Positions 1-10,520 are shown, numbered from the stretch's first letter. The stretch is DNA of 64,000 nucleotides from Desulfatirhabdium butyrativorans DSM 18734 (GCF_000429925.1 NZ_KE386986.1:62001-126000); one strand, 5' to 3'. Numbers and translations: made by a program. The notes: generated from the sequence alone by a model not told the origin.

Positions 1-1359
1 ATGGCTGCCGTGGCATGCCTGATGAAGGAAATGGGGTATCGGGTCAGCGGGTCGGACACCGGTGTCTATCCCCCGATCAGCACGTTTCTGGCGGATCGGG
101 GCATCGAAATCCTTCCGGGATACGAACCTTCCCACCTCGATGACCGGCCGGATCTGGTCGTTGTCGGAAACGCCGTTTCCCGAACCAATGTGGAAGTACT
201 CTGCGCAAGGGCGCTCGGCATTCCCTATTGCTCCATGCCCCAGGCCATCCGGCATTTTGCCATCGGAGACAAACAGGCCCTTGTCGTATGCGGTACCCAC
301 GGCAAGACGACGACATCTTCCCTCATCGCCTGGATCCTCCAGGATGCCGGGCTGGATCCCTCATTCATCGTCGGTGGCATCGTGCGGGGTTTCGACAGCA
401 ACTACCGCCTCGGGAAAGGCTCCTGCATCGTTCTGGAAGGGGATGAATACGATACGGCCTATTTCGACAAGCATGCCAAATTCCTGCATTATCCGGCATA
501 CCGGGCTGTCATCACCAGCATCGAATACGACCATGCCGACATTTTTCCGGACATCGGCAGCATCCGCAGCGCCTTTAGCCATTTTCTGGATCGTGTCCCC
601 CCTGAGGGGCGGGTTTTCGCCTTCGATACCGGCGAGCATCTCGATGCGGTGCTGGCCAAGTTTCCGGGGGATGTCGAGCGTTACGGAACGAAGGCATCTT
701 CGGCCTGGCGGCTGGAAAACCTCCGCAGCGGGACGGAAGGAACGACATTTGATGCCGTGTATCGGGGATCGGTCCTCGGAACATTCGGGTCTCCGCTGAT
801 GGGGCGGCACAATGCCTGGAATGCGCTTTCGGCCATTGCGCTCACCTGGAGCCTGGGGCTGCCTGTCCCCGCCATCCAATCCGCCTTGCGTACGTTTCCG
901 GGGGTCAGGCGCAGGCAGGAAGTGCGGGGCGTTGTGAAAGGCATTACCGTGATGGACGATTTCGCCCATCATCCCACCGCCATTCGGGAAACCTTGCAGG
1001 CCGTTCGAAGCCGCTATCCGGCGGGCAGATTGATCGCCATTTTCGAGCCGGGCACCCATACAAGCATGCGCGCCGTTTTTCAGGACGTATTCCCGGCGGC
1101 CTTCGCCGATGCCGATCTCATCCTGCTGCGCGCGCCGTCCCGGATCGCAAAAGTGCCGGAGGCGGAGCGGATTTCCGTGGAAAAGCTGGTCGCCGATTTG
1201 GCATCGATGGGCAAGCCGGTCCGTCTCTTTGCCGATACGCAGGCGGTTGTGGATGAAGCCGTGCGGGTGGCAAAACCCTCCGATGTGCTGCTGGTGATGT
1301 CCAACGGCGGATTTGAAAACATCCATGAAAGACTCATGGATGCATTGCGGGGCGCGTAA
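1..1359 (+). CDS. mpl: UDP-N-acetylmuramate:L-alanyl-gamma-D-glutamyl-meso-DAP ligase, 5' end outside the window
   Basis: This is a murein tripeptide recycling ligase of the Mur ligase family. It attaches the recycled peptide L-Ala-gamma-D-Glu-meso-DAP to UDP-MurNAc in the cytoplasm. The 452 visible residues contain the ATP-binding loop CGTHGKTTTSS (about residue 97), the metal and substrate motif EGDEYDTAYFDKHAKF that is typical of Mpl rather than MurC, and the C-terminal domain around MDDFAHHPTAI. The family normally begins with a glycine-rich Rossmann segment before the visible MAAVACLMKEMGYRVSGSD. The window therefore starts some 10-20 codons inside the gene, and the ATG at base 1 is probably internal. 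The meso-DAP substrate implies a Gram-negative-type peptidoglycan. Confidence 0.9.
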   Translation: MAAVACLMKEMGYRVSGSDTGVYPPISTFLADRGIEILPGYEPSHLDDRPDLVVVGNAVSRTNVEVLCARALGIPYCSMPQAIRHFAIGDKQALVVCGTHGKTTTSSLIAWILQDAGLDPSFIVGGIVRGFDSNYRLGKGSCIVLEGDEYDTAYFDKHAKFLHYPAYRAVITSIEYDHADIFPDIGSIRSAFSHFLDRVPPEGRVFAFDTGEHLDAVLAKFPGDVERYGTKASSAWRLENLRSGTEGTTFDAVYRGSVLGTFGSPLMGRHNAWNALSAIALTWSLGLPVPAIQSALRTFPGVRRRQEVRGVVKGITVMDDFAHHPTAIRETLQAVRSRYPAGRLIAIFEPGTHTSMRAVFQDVFPAAFADADLILLRAPSRIAKVPEAERISVEKLVADLASMGKPVRLFADTQAVVDEAVRVAKPSDVLLVMSNGGFENIHERLMDALRGA

Positions 1360-1457
1360 AGGGGTGTCAACATTTCGTCAGGAGCGTCAAACCGGATGGA
1401 TGCGCAGAAAGTCGAAGGGTCCCAACCCGGCCGCACGGCGTGTGGCGGCTTTCCCTA

Positions 1458-2330
1458 TCAGGAGATGTCGTTGCCAGCCAATGTCATTACCCGCTTGACA
1501 TAAGCCCTGGTTTCGGGGTAGGGCACTTCGCCATTATACCGCATGACGGTCCCTGGGCCTGCATTGTAGGCTTGAAGGGCTTTTTTCAGATCCCCATCGA
1601 AGGTGTCGAGCATTTTTTTCAGGTATTTGGTCCCGCCTTCGATGTTCTGTTTGACGTCGTAAGGATTGGTCACCCCCATTTCCTTGGCCGTATCGGGCAT
1701 GAGCTGCATCAGGCCGATGGCTCCCGCCGAAGAGACCGCATTGGCCTGATAATTCGATTCGGCTTTGACGATGCCGTGAACGATTTCGGGCGCTACGCCG
1801 TATTTCTGGGCGGCCTGCTCGATGGTCTGGTGGATATTTTTGGTGCGGTAATTGGCAAGCGATTTGGGTGAGGACTTGTAGCCAGCATTCTGACGGATGC
1901 TGCTTGTGGTAGAGGACTTCTGCCTGAGCGTCCTGGTGGATGACGGGTTTGCGTGCGATATTGCGGAAGTGCCGCCATCATTGACCTTGGATGCGCCATC
2001 GGATGTGTTGGCAGATTTGGCCCCTTCCGAGTCGGGTGCTGCGCTCTCAGTCGCAGACGAATCGTCATACGAGGATGGGGTGGTTTCGAATTTTTGAGGT
2101 TTGTAAATCCGATTGGATTTGTTCAGATAATCTTCGATCGTCATTCCTTTGACCGATGTCCTGGCCGAATCCGATTGCTTTCTTTGGATGGTGTTCAATA
2201 CGCTGCCGAACGAAGTCGATATGGATGAAGAAGATGCGTTTCCAACCGTACCATCGACATGTACGGTCTTGTAACGGCCGGAAGAACGTTTCATGTAATC
2301 TTCGAGTTTCATTCCTGTCGATATGCTCAT
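1458..2330 (-). CDS. Lytic transglycosylase, SLT domain, with long low-complexity N-terminus
   Basis: This 290-residue protein probably cleaves peptidoglycan glycan strands with formation of 1,6-anhydro ends. The C-terminal domain (about residues 163-280) carries the SLT signature: catalytic Glu in IVKAESNYQ, then GAIGLMQLMPDTA, and AYNAGPGTV near the end. The first 160 residues are Ser/Thr-rich and contain two related pieces, KLEDYMKRSSGRYK and TIEDYLNKSNRIYK, that look like a duplicated short motif. I chose the ATG at 2330 because GGAGG lies just upstream; an ATG nine codons earlier has no such site. No obvious signal peptide is visible, so export may use another route. The gene stands alone and is convergent with mpl. 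Confidence 0.85.
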   Translation of the reverse strand: MSISTGMKLEDYMKRSSGRYKTVHVDGTVGNASSSSISTSFGSVLNTIQRKQSDSARTSVKGMTIEDYLNKSNRIYKPQKFETTPSSYDDSSATESAAPDSEGAKSANTSDGASKVNDGGTSAISHANPSSTRTLRQKSSTTSSIRQNAGYKSSPKSLANYRTKNIHQTIEQAAQKYGVAPEIVHGIVKAESNYQANAVSSAGAIGLMQLMPDTAKEMGVTNPYDVKQNIEGGTKYLKKMLDTFDGDLKKALQAYNAGPGTVMRYNGEVPYPETRAYVKRVMTLAGNDIS

Positions 2331-2373
2331 CGTCTTGCCTCCAAATCGATTCTGCAAATCAAAATCAACATCA

Positions 2374-2432
2374 GGGTTAAGGGTTAAGTTTTAAGGGTTA
2401 AGTTTTAAGTATTAAGTATTAAGGGTTAAGGG
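2374..2432. repeat. TTAAG-rich simple tandem repeat and intergenic repeat region
   Basis: About eight imperfect copies of AAGGGTTAAG or TTTTAAG follow one another just upstream of the transglycosylase gene. The rest of the 2358-2734 gap holds two dispersed-looking palindromes: GGGGCGACCGGCGGGTCGCCCC near 2456 and CCGGCTTTCGCCGG near 2512. I see no further gene there. Confidence 0.6.
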
Positions 2433-2734
2433 GTGACTGCAGTGGGCAGTTTGTAGGGGCGACCGGCGGGTCGCCCCTATGCTGGACCTCGGAGGTCAAT
2501 GTTCTGGATCCCGGCTTTCGCCGGAATGACGACCGGAGGCTGCCATCGCAATGACGATCAATGGCTTCTTTGCAAATGTCCACCGGATTTTCATCTCCGG
2601 GGGCGGCGCTCCTCGCCGTGAACATGTATCGTGAACCACCCATAAAGGGAAGCAATTATCGTGCCGAATAGTTGCGATCTGAAATCGAGCAGGCCGTCTA
2701 ATCAAGCGATCTGCATGCACTGGAAATACCGCAT

Positions 2735-4513
2735 TTGAAAGACGCCACATTTTCACCTGTTTCTGTTCCTGCAGCCGAGCCTCGTTATCTCGCATACGCC
2801 TGGCTGATGATTATCGCTTTTGGCGCATTCCGGCTGTGGTTTTCCGGCCGTTTTCCGCTGTTTCCGGAAGAGGCCACACACTGGCAATGGGGGCGTTATC
2901 TGAGCTGGGGCTATGACGATCCGTTCCCGCTTATCGGATGGCTGATTCGGCTATCGACCAGTTATTTCGGCCAGAATGCCGTTGCGGTGCGTTTGCCTGG
3001 CATCGTGTCCAGTCTGGTGATGTCGATCTATCTGCTGGGGATTGCGGCGCGCTGGTTTGGCGGGAAAACCGCTTTCGCTGCAACCCTGATGCTGCAATCC
3101 ATCTGGCTCTTCCAGTTCGGGGGCATACTGGCTACAAGCCATGTCCTGTTGGCTGCCGCCTGGGCCGGAGGCATGTATCACGGTGCCAGGGCCTATGAAA
3201 ACGCCCGGTGGATGCACTGGCTTCTCTGCGGCTTCTGGTTCGGTATCGGGATGCTTTCCGGGTTGCCGATGGCGGTGTTCGTCATTGGCATTCTCCTGTA
3301 CGGGATGACATCGCGAATGCACAGGCAGCGCCTTTTTGAAATCCGCTTTTACCTGGGTCTGCTGCTTGGCCTTCTTATGGTGCTTCCGGTTCTTCGCTGG
3401 GATGCCCGCCACAACTGGTCACTGATCCGGAACGCAGCCCTGGTTGTCGGTGGTAGGGAAACCGGTTTTTTTCATCTTCAACATTTCCGCGATTTTTTCA
3501 TCTCTCAGGCTTCGATTCTGACCCCGCTGGTTTTTCTGCTGATCCTGATGGGCTGGCTGCATCTTGTTCCGCGCCGCCTGGATACGGATCACTGGGTGGA
3601 GCGCTATCTCTGGTTTGCCTCTGTGCCGGTGATCCTGCTGGCTGCCCTGATGAGCCTTCATGCGCCGGTGATGATGGCCTGGCCTGCCGCCGGTTATCTC
3701 GGGGGAATCGTTCTGGCGGCAGCTCGATATGGAACGGGCAGCCCTTCTGGCAGGGGCCATGACCTTTTCTTCGCCAAAATGCCCTGGCGCACGGCGCTTG
3801 GTCTTTCGTATCTGGTTTCCGCTCTCGTTCTGATTCAGGTGATGGATCCGATTTTTCCCATTCCCGTACAATGGGATCCGATTTCCAGAGGAACGATCGG
3901 GTGGGACAGGCTTGGGCTTGCAGTCGGCAAACGGGTTCCTGCAATGCCGGATCCCGAGAAAACCTTCGTGTTTGCGCTGAGCGATCCGGTGGCGAGCGAG
4001 CTTGCCTTTTATGTGCCCAGCCAGCCGGCTGCCGTCAGCCTCGAGCGCTGGCTGCGGCCCAATACAGACGAGGACTGGTGGAAACACGCGGATGTTCTCG
4101 GGTGGGATGCGGTTGGCGTGAGATGTGATGACGATAAGGATGGTTCCGTCGCCCGAATGCAGGATGTATTTGAAAAGATTGAACCGGTGGAAGAAATCGT
4201 GTTTTACCGAAAAGCGGGAATCGGCCAGCGGGGACAGGGTGCGGAAATCAGGCGATGCACCCTGTATCAGGCCTATCGTTTCAATGGCGGGGTAAAGGCG
4301 AAGCCGGAGGAAAACAGCGGACCAGACGGGGCGCCGGTTTTGCCGGTGCCGCCGGATCAAGCTGCCGAGCAGGGCGGGCAACCATCCGAGCAGATGGGGC
4401 AAGCCCCCGGTTCCGGGGAGCCGTTGGATCGATCCGTGGGCGGGCCACAGAACGATGCGCCGAAGGAAGGCCAGGATGGCGCGCGGCAATCGGGGAAGGA
4501 GGGACCTTCTTGA
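2735..4513 (+). CDS. Polytopic membrane glycosyltransferase, ArnT/PMT (GT83-like) family
   Basis: This 592-residue protein has about ten hydrophobic segments in its first 390 residues. The first periplasmic loop reads PLFPEEATHWQWGRYLSWGYDDP, which matches the acidic loop of ArnT/PMT-type enzymes that use undecaprenyl-phosphate-linked sugars as donors. The likely role is transfer of a sugar to a lipid or envelope acceptor at the periplasmic face. The region after about residue 390 is soluble, and the last 80 residues are Pro/Gly/Gln-rich and probably disordered. The start is uncertain. The first possible codon is TTG at 2735 with a weak ribosome site; the next ATG lies 24 codons later at the first membrane helix. 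The acceptor cannot be inferred from the neighbours. Confidence 0.75.
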   Translation: MKDATFSPVSVPAAEPRYLAYAWLMIIAFGAFRLWFSGRFPLFPEEATHWQWGRYLSWGYDDPFPLIGWLIRLSTSYFGQNAVAVRLPGIVSSLVMSIYLLGIAARWFGGKTAFAATLMLQSIWLFQFGGILATSHVLLAAAWAGGMYHGARAYENARWMHWLLCGFWFGIGMLSGLPMAVFVIGILLYGMTSRMHRQRLFEIRFYLGLLLGLLMVLPVLRWDARHNWSLIRNAALVVGGRETGFFHLQHFRDFFISQASILTPLVFLLILMGWLHLVPRRLDTDHWVERYLWFASVPVILLAALMSLHAPVMMAWPAAGYLGGIVLAAARYGTGSPSGRGHDLFFAKMPWRTALGLSYLVSALVLIQVMDPIFPIPVQWDPISRGTIGWDRLGLAVGKRVPAMPDPEKTFVFALSDPVASELAFYVPSQPAAVSLERWLRPNTDEDWWKHADVLGWDAVGVRCDDDKDGSVARMQDVFEKIEPVEEIVFYRKAGIGQRGQGAEIRRCTLYQAYRFNGGVKAKPEENSGPDGAPVLPVPPDQAAEQGGQPSEQMGQAPGSGEPLDRSVGGPQNDAPKEGQDGARQSGKEGPS

Positions 4514-4602
4514 TGGGGTATTGCCGCTGAAGCGTGAGGGCGTGAGGGTGGAAAAGTGTGCGGGTGAGAAACGACGAGCTGCTCCAAACAGGGGTTTTTC
4601 GT

Positions 4603-5115
4603 TCAGGCACGATTTAATGTGTACGTTGCCAGCAGGCTTCCCTGCCAATAGCCGTTGCGCGGGTCCCGAAAATACGATTGGAAGAGACGCAGACTCGGGT
4701 TTCGAAGCACCCCGGGGATGATCGTGACCGGATGGTCGGTGTACAAGGGCGATAGCCCCCGCAATTCGAAGCGACAGGCGCCGCCCATCGCATCTTCGAA
4801 GGCGTAGGCGATATGCCGGATGCCACTGATCAGCAAGGCGCCCAGGCACATCAGACACGGTTCAAGTGTGGAATACACCCATAACCGCGATCGATCGCAG
4901 GCGCTCGTCCCTTTTGCCTCCAGCGCCCTGAGCGCCAGGATTTCCGCATGGTCCAGTTCGCTGGGGCAGGCCCCAGCGGAATGCAACCGCCGGCCGCTGG
5001 CGACAATCTGCCCGGCTTCATCCACAATGACGCAGCCAACCGGAAATTCTCCGGCATCGAGGGCTTGTGATGCAAGGCCGATGGCCTCCGCCATGAAGCG
5101 CTCGTGATCGCTCAT
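4603..5115 (-). CDS. TadA-like cytidine/adenosine nucleoside deaminase
   Basis: This 170-residue zinc-dependent deaminase has the family motifs DHAEILALRA (His ligand and catalytic Glu) and EPCLMCLGALL (two Cys ligands). The closest familiar member is TadA, the tRNA A34 deaminase, but several TadA positions differ and the C-terminal stretch after about residue 115 is diverged and longer. A free nucleoside or guanine-type deaminase is also possible. The start is set at the ATG for MSDHERFM because the domain begins there; the frame stays open for another 33 codons upstream without recognisable content. The gene is convergent with the glycosyltransferase. Confidence 0.75.
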   Translation of the reverse strand: MSDHERFMAEAIGLASQALDAGEFPVGCVIVDEAGQIVASGRRLHSAGACPSELDHAEILALRALEAKGTSACDRSRLWVYSTLEPCLMCLGALLISGIRHIAYAFEDAMGGACRFELRGLSPLYTDHPVTIIPGVLRNPSLRLFQSYFRDPRNGYWQGSLLATYTLNRA

Positions 5116-5298
5116 GCCTGATACAGCCGAAGCTGCGCAGCGAAGGGGCGAGAATGTGCTCGTTTTGTTCATGGATGGGCTCGCAACAAGTATTCGTTCA
5201 GCCCGGGATTCCAATCCCGGGTTTGGAAATCCCGATTTCTGTCCGACTTGGGCCTGCCCGCAGGCGCCGCCCCACCCCGAATCGGGGGCGTTCAGGCG

Positions 5299-6132
5299 CT
5301 AATTGGGAATCCGGCTTCTTTTTTCTTCGGCCGTTCGAGCCCAATCGGTGCCGGGCGCCAGTTTCATGACGGTTTGAAAGGCTTGCGCAGCCTTGAGGGG
5401 CTTTTGATTGGCCAGATACAAATCGCCAAGCTCCAGCCACAGGTCTGCCGCCTGGGGTCTGAGCTTCAGCTTGTCTTCGAGCAGATCGATCGCCCGCCCG
5501 CTTTGCCCGATGGCCACATACGTCCGGGCAAGCCCCTTGATGGCGATCGGAAAGCCGGGATCGATCTTGAGGGCTTTTTCGAAATAGCTCTGTGCCAGGG
5601 CGTACTCCTGTTTGTGGTAGTAGGCCATGCCGATGTTGGCGAGCGGATAATGCGGGGTGGCATAGAGCAGATCGTCGGTGATTCGCTGAAATGCCGCAAT
5701 GGCCCGATCCCAGTTCTTCATGGCCATGTAGGCGGTGCCCATGTTGTTGATGGCCGGCGCATAATCGGGTTTGAGGGAAACGGCTTTTTCGAAGTGCCCG
5801 ATGGCCAGATCGGGCCGGTTTTTCCCGAGATAGGCAATCCCCAGATCGTTCTGCAGGTACGGGTCGTCCTCATAGATTTTTTCAGCCTGCAGCAATTGCT
5901 GCAGCCCGGCGGTGATGTTCCCCTGGGCCAGATATGCCTCGCCGATGTTGCGATAGGCTTCCGAATGCTTGCGGGTTTCTTCATGTCCTGCGGCGCACCC
6001 CAGGATCATGGCGGCAAGGATCAGCGAGAGCGCGATCCGGCAGAACTCCTCCGCCAGTTGCCTTGCCCCCTTTCGCCCCCGGTCGTTCGGGCATCCGATG
6101 TTCATGCCGTTGTCCTTCCGCTTTGTCATCAT
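5299..6132 (-). CDS. TPR-repeat lipoprotein, PilF/PilW-like
   Basis: This 277-residue protein has a signal sequence ending in a lipobox (SLILAAMILGC, Cys about residue 46), so it should be a lipid-anchored envelope protein. Six or so tetratricopeptide repeats follow; examples are AYRNIGEAYLAQGNI, PYLQNDLGIAYLGK and YFEKALKIDPGFPIAI. TPR lipoproteins of this kind assist type IV pilus secretin assembly or act as generic envelope scaffolds. No pilus genes are in the window, so the pilus role is not established. The start ATG overlaps the stop of the upstream LysM gene (ATGA), which shows translational coupling. Confidence 0.8.
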   Translation of the reverse strand: MMTKRKDNGMNIGCPNDRGRKGARQLAEEFCRIALSLILAAMILGCAAGHEETRKHSEAYRNIGEAYLAQGNITAGLQQLLQAEKIYEDDPYLQNDLGIAYLGKNRPDLAIGHFEKAVSLKPDYAPAINNMGTAYMAMKNWDRAIAAFQRITDDLLYATPHYPLANIGMAYYHKQEYALAQSYFEKALKIDPGFPIAIKGLARTYVAIGQSGRAIDLLEDKLKLRPQAADLWLELGDLYLANQKPLKAAQAFQTVMKLAPGTDWARTAEEKRSRIPN

Positions 6133-7610
6133 CGTATGCTCAGCACCTCGAACCCATTTCGTATCCAATTGTCCGCTGTCTTCGGGTCAATGTCGCCCAT
6201 CGGAACGATCAGCCTGCGTTCGCTTCGTACAATGTCCACCCGAGTGACCTCGCATGGCAGCCCTTCTTCCGGGAACGGCGATACGCGGTAGTGCTCCGGT
6301 TCGAGCTGGGGCAGCGTCTTTAAAATCCGCTGGATGGAAAACCGCCAGTCTTCCGACGGGTCAAACTGCAGTACCGCAAAACCGCAGGCCCCGATGGCAG
6401 ACGCTGCATCGCCTCCGAGGCTTCCGAAATCGATCACGAGCGGCCTTCGGGAAGGCAGGTCGACAAAATCGCTGACCGTTTGAACCTGCGTTCCCGCATA
6501 CGGGAAGCTCAGTTGCACCTGGTGCCGAAAGCGAAGGCCCAGCACCGTGAAGAAACGTTCCACCAACGCCCGGGTGTCGCCGGTATCGATGACAACGGGC
6601 TGGTTGCGTTTTCTGGCGCGAGCAACGGCCGCATTTCTGGATGGAACATTGGCGGACGGTTGTTCGCGCTGCAACCCCGCCATGTCTCCGGATTCGGCAA
6701 GGGCGGTCTCGATGGCCGCCATCAGGGCTGTCTCATCGAGAGGCTCCATCACCTGAACGACCCGAATCCCTTTCCAGAATCGACGCATGAGCCCGATCGA
6801 TGCGTCTTCCAGCCCCCCCGTCCGGTCGATCAGCACCTTGCGGTTGTGCGGAAACAACAGCAGGGGATAGCGTCTCAGATCGAGCTGAAAATCCCCGCCA
6901 TCGCCTCCTGGAAAGAAAAAGTCGCCGGATGCCACAAGCCTGGCGCCCAGAGCTGCGGCGACTTGCCGGAGCACAGTTTGAAAATCGCTTTCATCCGGCA
7001 TTGCCGGGGGCAGGTCTGGCGCGGTTTCATCCAGGACGATGGCATCTCCGGCCCGCAAATGCGCCACATCGCCGACCTGGGGATTGAGCCGGAGAATCTG
7101 CTCGACGCGCTGGCGCCAGCCTTTCACGCCGAAATGGCGCAGCACGATCCGGAACAGATTTTCACCGGGTTTGACGATATAGGTGGATGCCTTTTTCGCT
7201 TGGCCGGCGCTCCGGGAAAAGGCATCCTTCTGGTCGGGGATGGCCAGCAGCGGCAGCACAATCGTTCTTTCTTCGCCGGTCGAGTTTTCAGCGGGTTCGA
7301 AGCGAAGCGGCAGTAGAACGGTTTCGCCGGGACCGGGATGCAGGGGATCCTCGATTTCCGGATTGATGCGCTGCACGATGCGGGCAAACAGGGCGAAATC
7401 GGCCTGAGCGATTTCGCCTTTCTGCCGGAAAAGGGTTTCGGGTGATTCGCCGTCGGCAAACGTATAGGATTCGCAGATCAAATCCCTTCCCTCGAAGGGA
7501 ATGACCCGGTAGCGTTTGGCCAGATCGTAGGCCAGAGCGTCCCGGTGAAGGCCGGCCGTCTGCCCGACCCCGATCAGCACAAAGACCAGAACGATCCGCA
7601 CCATCCGCAT
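6129..7610 (-). CDS. Secreted LysM-domain protein of unknown function
   Basis: This protein of about 493 residues has a signal-peptide-like start (MRMVRIVLVFVLIGVG) and a LysM module near residue 147 (YIVKPGENLFRIVLRHFG), which suggests peptidoglycan binding in the periplasm. An earlier region (about residues 60-110, RINPEIEDPLHPGPGETVLLP) resembles a second degenerate LysM. The C-terminal 280 residues contain no fold I recognise. The gene ends in an ATGA overlap with the TPR lipoprotein, so the two are co-translated and probably act in the same envelope process. The ATG at 7610 gives the best signal peptide; ATGs at 7604 and 7634 are alternatives. Confidence 0.65.
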   Translation of the reverse strand: MRMVRIVLVFVLIGVGQTAGLHRDALAYDLAKRYRVIPFEGRDLICESYTFADGESPETLFRQKGEIAQADFALFARIVQRINPEIEDPLHPGPGETVLLPLRFEPAENSTGEERTIVLPLLAIPDQKDAFSRSAGQAKKASTYIVKPGENLFRIVLRHFGVKGWRQRVEQILRLNPQVGDVAHLRAGDAIVLDETAPDLPPAMPDESDFQTVLRQVAAALGARLVASGDFFFPGGDGGDFQLDLRRYPLLLFPHNRKVLIDRTGGLEDASIGLMRRFWKGIRVVQVMEPLDETALMAAIETALAESGDMAGLQREQPSANVPSRNAAVARARKRNQPVVIDTGDTRALVERFFTVLGLRFRHQVQLSFPYAGTQVQTVSDFVDLPSRRPLVIDFGSLGGDAASAIGACGFAVLQFDPSEDWRFSIQRILKTLPQLEPEHYRVSPFPEEGLPCEVTRVDIVRSERRLIVPMGDIDPKTADNWIRNGFEVLSIR

Positions 7611-7746
7611 TCGCCAAATGTGCTGCACCGCCATGCCGTTTGCCTGCCATGATGTTGCCCCCGATCTTCGCCTCGCCGTTCCCCCGCCTCGCGTCCTGCA
7701 ATTGAGCGGGGCAGGGGACCGTCCCCGGTCCGCGGAAGGGGGCGCG

Positions 7747-9249
7747 TTATACCGGTTTCAGATCGAGTCTTGCAGCGATTTCCTCGGAAACCCCTTTCAC
7801 GAAGGTGTCGAATGCCTCGCCGCTCAGCGGCGCGCCGGGAGCCGGAAAAGCCGGAACCGTATCCGGCCGGATGAGCTCCGGGAGGTTTTTCAGCGCCGGA
7901 TCGGGCTGGATCTCGAAGTCCGCCGGAAATCCGCTGGTGAAGTACATGTCCTGGAAACCGGCGAATTTCAGCGCATGAGCCGTCGAGTCGAGGACAGCCG
8001 TCTCGGTTTCGTTCACGAGGCGCTGGGCTTTTGCGGCCAGAAGCCCAGCGAGGCATTCGCCGCCGTGGGTGCAGGCGATGTGCCCCTGGCGGTTGGCCTG
8101 GATCTGGCAGTCCATGATGGCCTGCTCGGGAACATCCACGAAGAATACGTTCTGCCTGCCGGAGGCGAGGTTGTAGCGGTTGACCAGATGGATGACGCGC
8201 GGCATGGAAACCGGGTTGCCGATCATGGCCGCCTGGGCGACACTTGCCCGAACGGTGACGGGAACGAAACGTCTCCGGGCGGCATCCGGCTCGAGGTAGT
8301 AGCGGTAGACCGGATTGGCGTGTTCGGATTGGACCCCGATGATTTTCGGCAGGCTCTCGATGACGCCTGCATCGTGGAATTTCAGAAAACCGCTCATCAC
8401 GGCCGTGATGTTGCCGGCGTTGCCGATGGGCACAACGATGACCTTGCCGGAAAGATCGTATTCGAAATCCTGGGCGATCTCGTAGGAATAACTTTCCTGG
8501 CCCAGGATGCGCCAGGCGTTCTTGGAATTGAGCAGGGCCACGTTGTAATGCTCCGAGAGGGCTTCGACCACTTTCATGCAGTCATCGAACACCCCCGGAA
8601 TTTCAAACACCCGGGCGCCGCTGCCGAGCGGCTGGGAAAGCTGCTGCGGGGTGACTTTCTTGTGGGGAAGGAGGACTGCGGACTTCACACCCGGCTGCAG
8701 GTAGGCGGCGTAGAGGGCTGCGGATGCGGACGTGTCGCCTGTGGAGGCGCATACGGCAAGCACATCGGAGACCATGCCCTGCTGGAGAAGGTAATGGATG
8801 TAGCTCAGGGCGCTGGCCATCCCCCGGTCCTTGAAGGAAGCGCTGGGATTCTGGCCATCGTTCTTGAAGTGGACCTTCATCCCGATGGTCGTCTCGAGCG
8901 CCTGGTTCATGCGGATCATCGGGGTGTGCCCCTCGCCGAGGTACACGATGGATTCCAGCGGCATCACCGGGCCGATGAATTCGTGGTAGCGGTAGATGCC
9001 CCGCAGCGCCGGGATGGTGAGCATCCGGCGGTAGTCGAAAATCTCCCGCCAGCGTTTTCCGGGTGTCTGACGGAGCAGATCGCTTTGCAGGTCCTCGAGC
9101 AGGAGCACCTGCCGGCATTCGGGGCAGGTGTAGAGCAGTTTTTCGATGCCGAATTCCCTGCCGCAGCCAAGGCAGCGGTACACCAGACCGGTTCGGGGTC
9201 TGGGCAGAACCTGGTCCCGAATGAATTCGGGAAAGTGTTCGGGTTTCAT
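7747..9249 (-). CDS. thrC: Threonine synthase
   Basis: Threonine synthase converts O-phospho-L-homoserine to L-threonine with pyridoxal phosphate in the cytoplasm. The 500-residue protein begins with a zinc-ribbon-like segment ([10 protein letters not shown] and TCPECRQVL). The PLP lysine motif [11 protein letters not shown] follows, then [17 protein letters not shown] and the phosphate-binding glycine loop [13 protein letters not shown]. Length and order match the family. The start codon overlaps the serS stop (ATGA), so serS and thrC form a translationally coupled pair. Confidence 0.93.
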   Translation of the reverse strand: MKPEHFPEFIRDQVLPRPRTGLVYRCLGCGREFGIEKLLYTCPECRQVLLLEDLQSDLLRQTPGKRWREIFDYRRMLTIPALRGIYRYHEFIGPVMPLESIVYLGEGHTPMIRMNQALETTIGMKVHFKNDGQNPSASFKDRGMASALSYIHYLLQQGMVSDVLAVCASTGDTSASAALYAAYLQPGVKSAVLLPHKKVTPQQLSQPLGSGARVFEIPGVFDDCMKVVEALSEHYNVALLNSKNAWRILGQESYSYEIAQDFEYDLSGKVIVVPIGNAGNITAVMSGFLKFHDAGVIESLPKIIGVQSEHANPVYRYYLEPDAARRRFVPVTVRASVAQAAMIGNPVSMPRVIHLVNRYNLASGRQNVFFVDVPEQAIMDCQIQANRQGHIACTHGGECLAGLLAAKAQRLVNETETAVLDSTAHALKFAGFQDMYFTSGFPADFEIQPDPALKNLPELIRPDTVPAFPAPGAPLSGEAFDTFVKGVSEEIAARLDLKPV

Positions 9250-10520
9250 GGTGCGATCACCTCCATCCCGCCCATGTAGGGTCTGAGCGCCTCCGGAACG
9301 ACCACCGTTCCTTCCCGGGTCTGGCAGTTCTCGATGATGGCGGCAACCGTTCGGCCGACCGCAAGCCCTGAGCCGTTCAGGGTGTGGACCAGTTCGGTGC
9401 CTTTCTTGCCTTTCCTGCGAAAGCGGATGTTGCCGCGGCGCGCCTGAAAATCCTCGAAATTGCTGCAGGAGGAGATTTCCCGGTACACGCCCTGGGATGG
9501 CATCCAGACTTCGATGTCATAGGTTTTGGCTGCCGAAAAGCCGAGATCCCCCGTGCACAGGGTCACCACGCGGTATGGAAGCCCCAGCCTCACCAGAATG
9601 TCTTCGGCGTCCGCCAGAAGCTTTTCGAGTTCATCGTAGGAATTCTCGGGGAGGCTGAATTTGACCAGCTCCACCTTGTTGAACTGGTGCTGGCGGATGA
9701 GGCCCCGGGTGTCCTTGCCGTAGGAGCCCGCCTCGGATCGGAAGCAGGGCGTGTAGGCCGTGTAGCGGATGGGCAGGTTCTCCGCTTCGAGCACTTCGTC
9801 CTGGTGGATGTTGGTGACGGGCACTTCCGCCGTGGGCACCAGGAAATAATCCCAGTTTTCGAGCTTGAAGAGGTCTTCCGCGAATTTGGGCAACTGGCCG
9901 GTGTGGGTCATGCTGGAGCGGTTCACGATGAAGGGCGGCAGCACTTCCGTGTATCCGTGCTGGCCGGTGTGGATGTCGAGCATGAAGGAAATGAGGGCCC
10001 GCTCGAGCCTGGCGCCAGCACCGAAATAGAGGGGAAAGCGTGCGCCGGTGATGCGGGCGGCGCGCTCGAAATCGAAGATGTGCAATTTCTCGCCGAGGCT
10101 CCAGTGGGGCAGGGGCTCGAAATCGAAAGCCGCCGGCTGGCCCACCGTTTTGACGACGGGGTTGTCGTCGCTGTCCTTTCCGACCGGCACCGAGGCGTGC
10201 GGTATGTTGGGAATGCCCATCAGGATGGCCTCGACTTCGGTTTCGAGTTGGGCCAGCCCGGTTTCGAGCGCCTTCATGCGGGAGGCTGCGGCCTTCACCT
10301 GCTGGGTGAGGGCTTCGGTGTCTTCACCGCCTTTTTTCATGCGGGCGACCTGCTCGGAAATGGCGTTTCGCTGGCGGCGAAGCTCTTCGAGCTCGGCCAG
10401 GGCGGCCTTTCGTTGGGTGTCGAGCGTCACCAGATGGGAGATATCCGCCGGCTTGTTGCGTGCAGCCAGGGATTCGGCGACTTTGGACAAATTTTGTCGG
10501 ACAAACTTGATTTCCAGCAT
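9246..10520 (-). CDS. serS: Seryl-tRNA synthetase
   Basis: This 424-residue class II synthetase charges tRNA-Ser with serine and is also used for tRNA-Sec. The N-terminal 110 residues form the long antiparallel coiled coil that binds the tRNA variable arm. The catalytic core shows motif 2 ([17 protein letters not shown]) and motif 3 ([17 protein letters not shown]), and the protein has the expected full length. The repeat-rich gap upstream (10521-11231) should contain its promoter. It is the first gene of the serS-thrC pair. Confidence 0.96.
   Translation of the reverse strand: MLEIKFVRQNLSKVAESLAARNKPADISHLVTLDTQRKAALAELEELRRQRNAISEQVARMKKGGEDTEALTQQVKAAASRMKALETGLAQLETEVEAILMGIPNIPHASVPVGKDSDDNPVVKTVGQPAAFDFEPLPHWSLGEKLHIFDFERAARITGARFPLYFGAGARLERALISFMLDIHTGQHGYTEVLPPFIVNRSSMTHTGQLPKFAEDLFKLENWDYFLVPTAEVPVTNIHQDEVLEAENLPIRYTAYTPCFRSEAGSYGKDTRGLIRQHQFNKVELVKFSLPENSYDELEKLLADAEDILVRLGLPYRVVTLCTGDLGFSAAKTYDIEVWMPSQGVYREISSCSNFEDFQARRGNIRFRRKGKKGTELVHTLNGSGLAVGRTVAAIIENCQTREGTVVVPEALRPYMGGMEVIAP

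Noticed and set aside
3419-4858. A 479-codon minus-strand frame opposite the glycosyltransferase
   Set aside because: Arg/Pro/His-rich shadow translation with no domain; the plus-strand membrane protein is clearly the gene.
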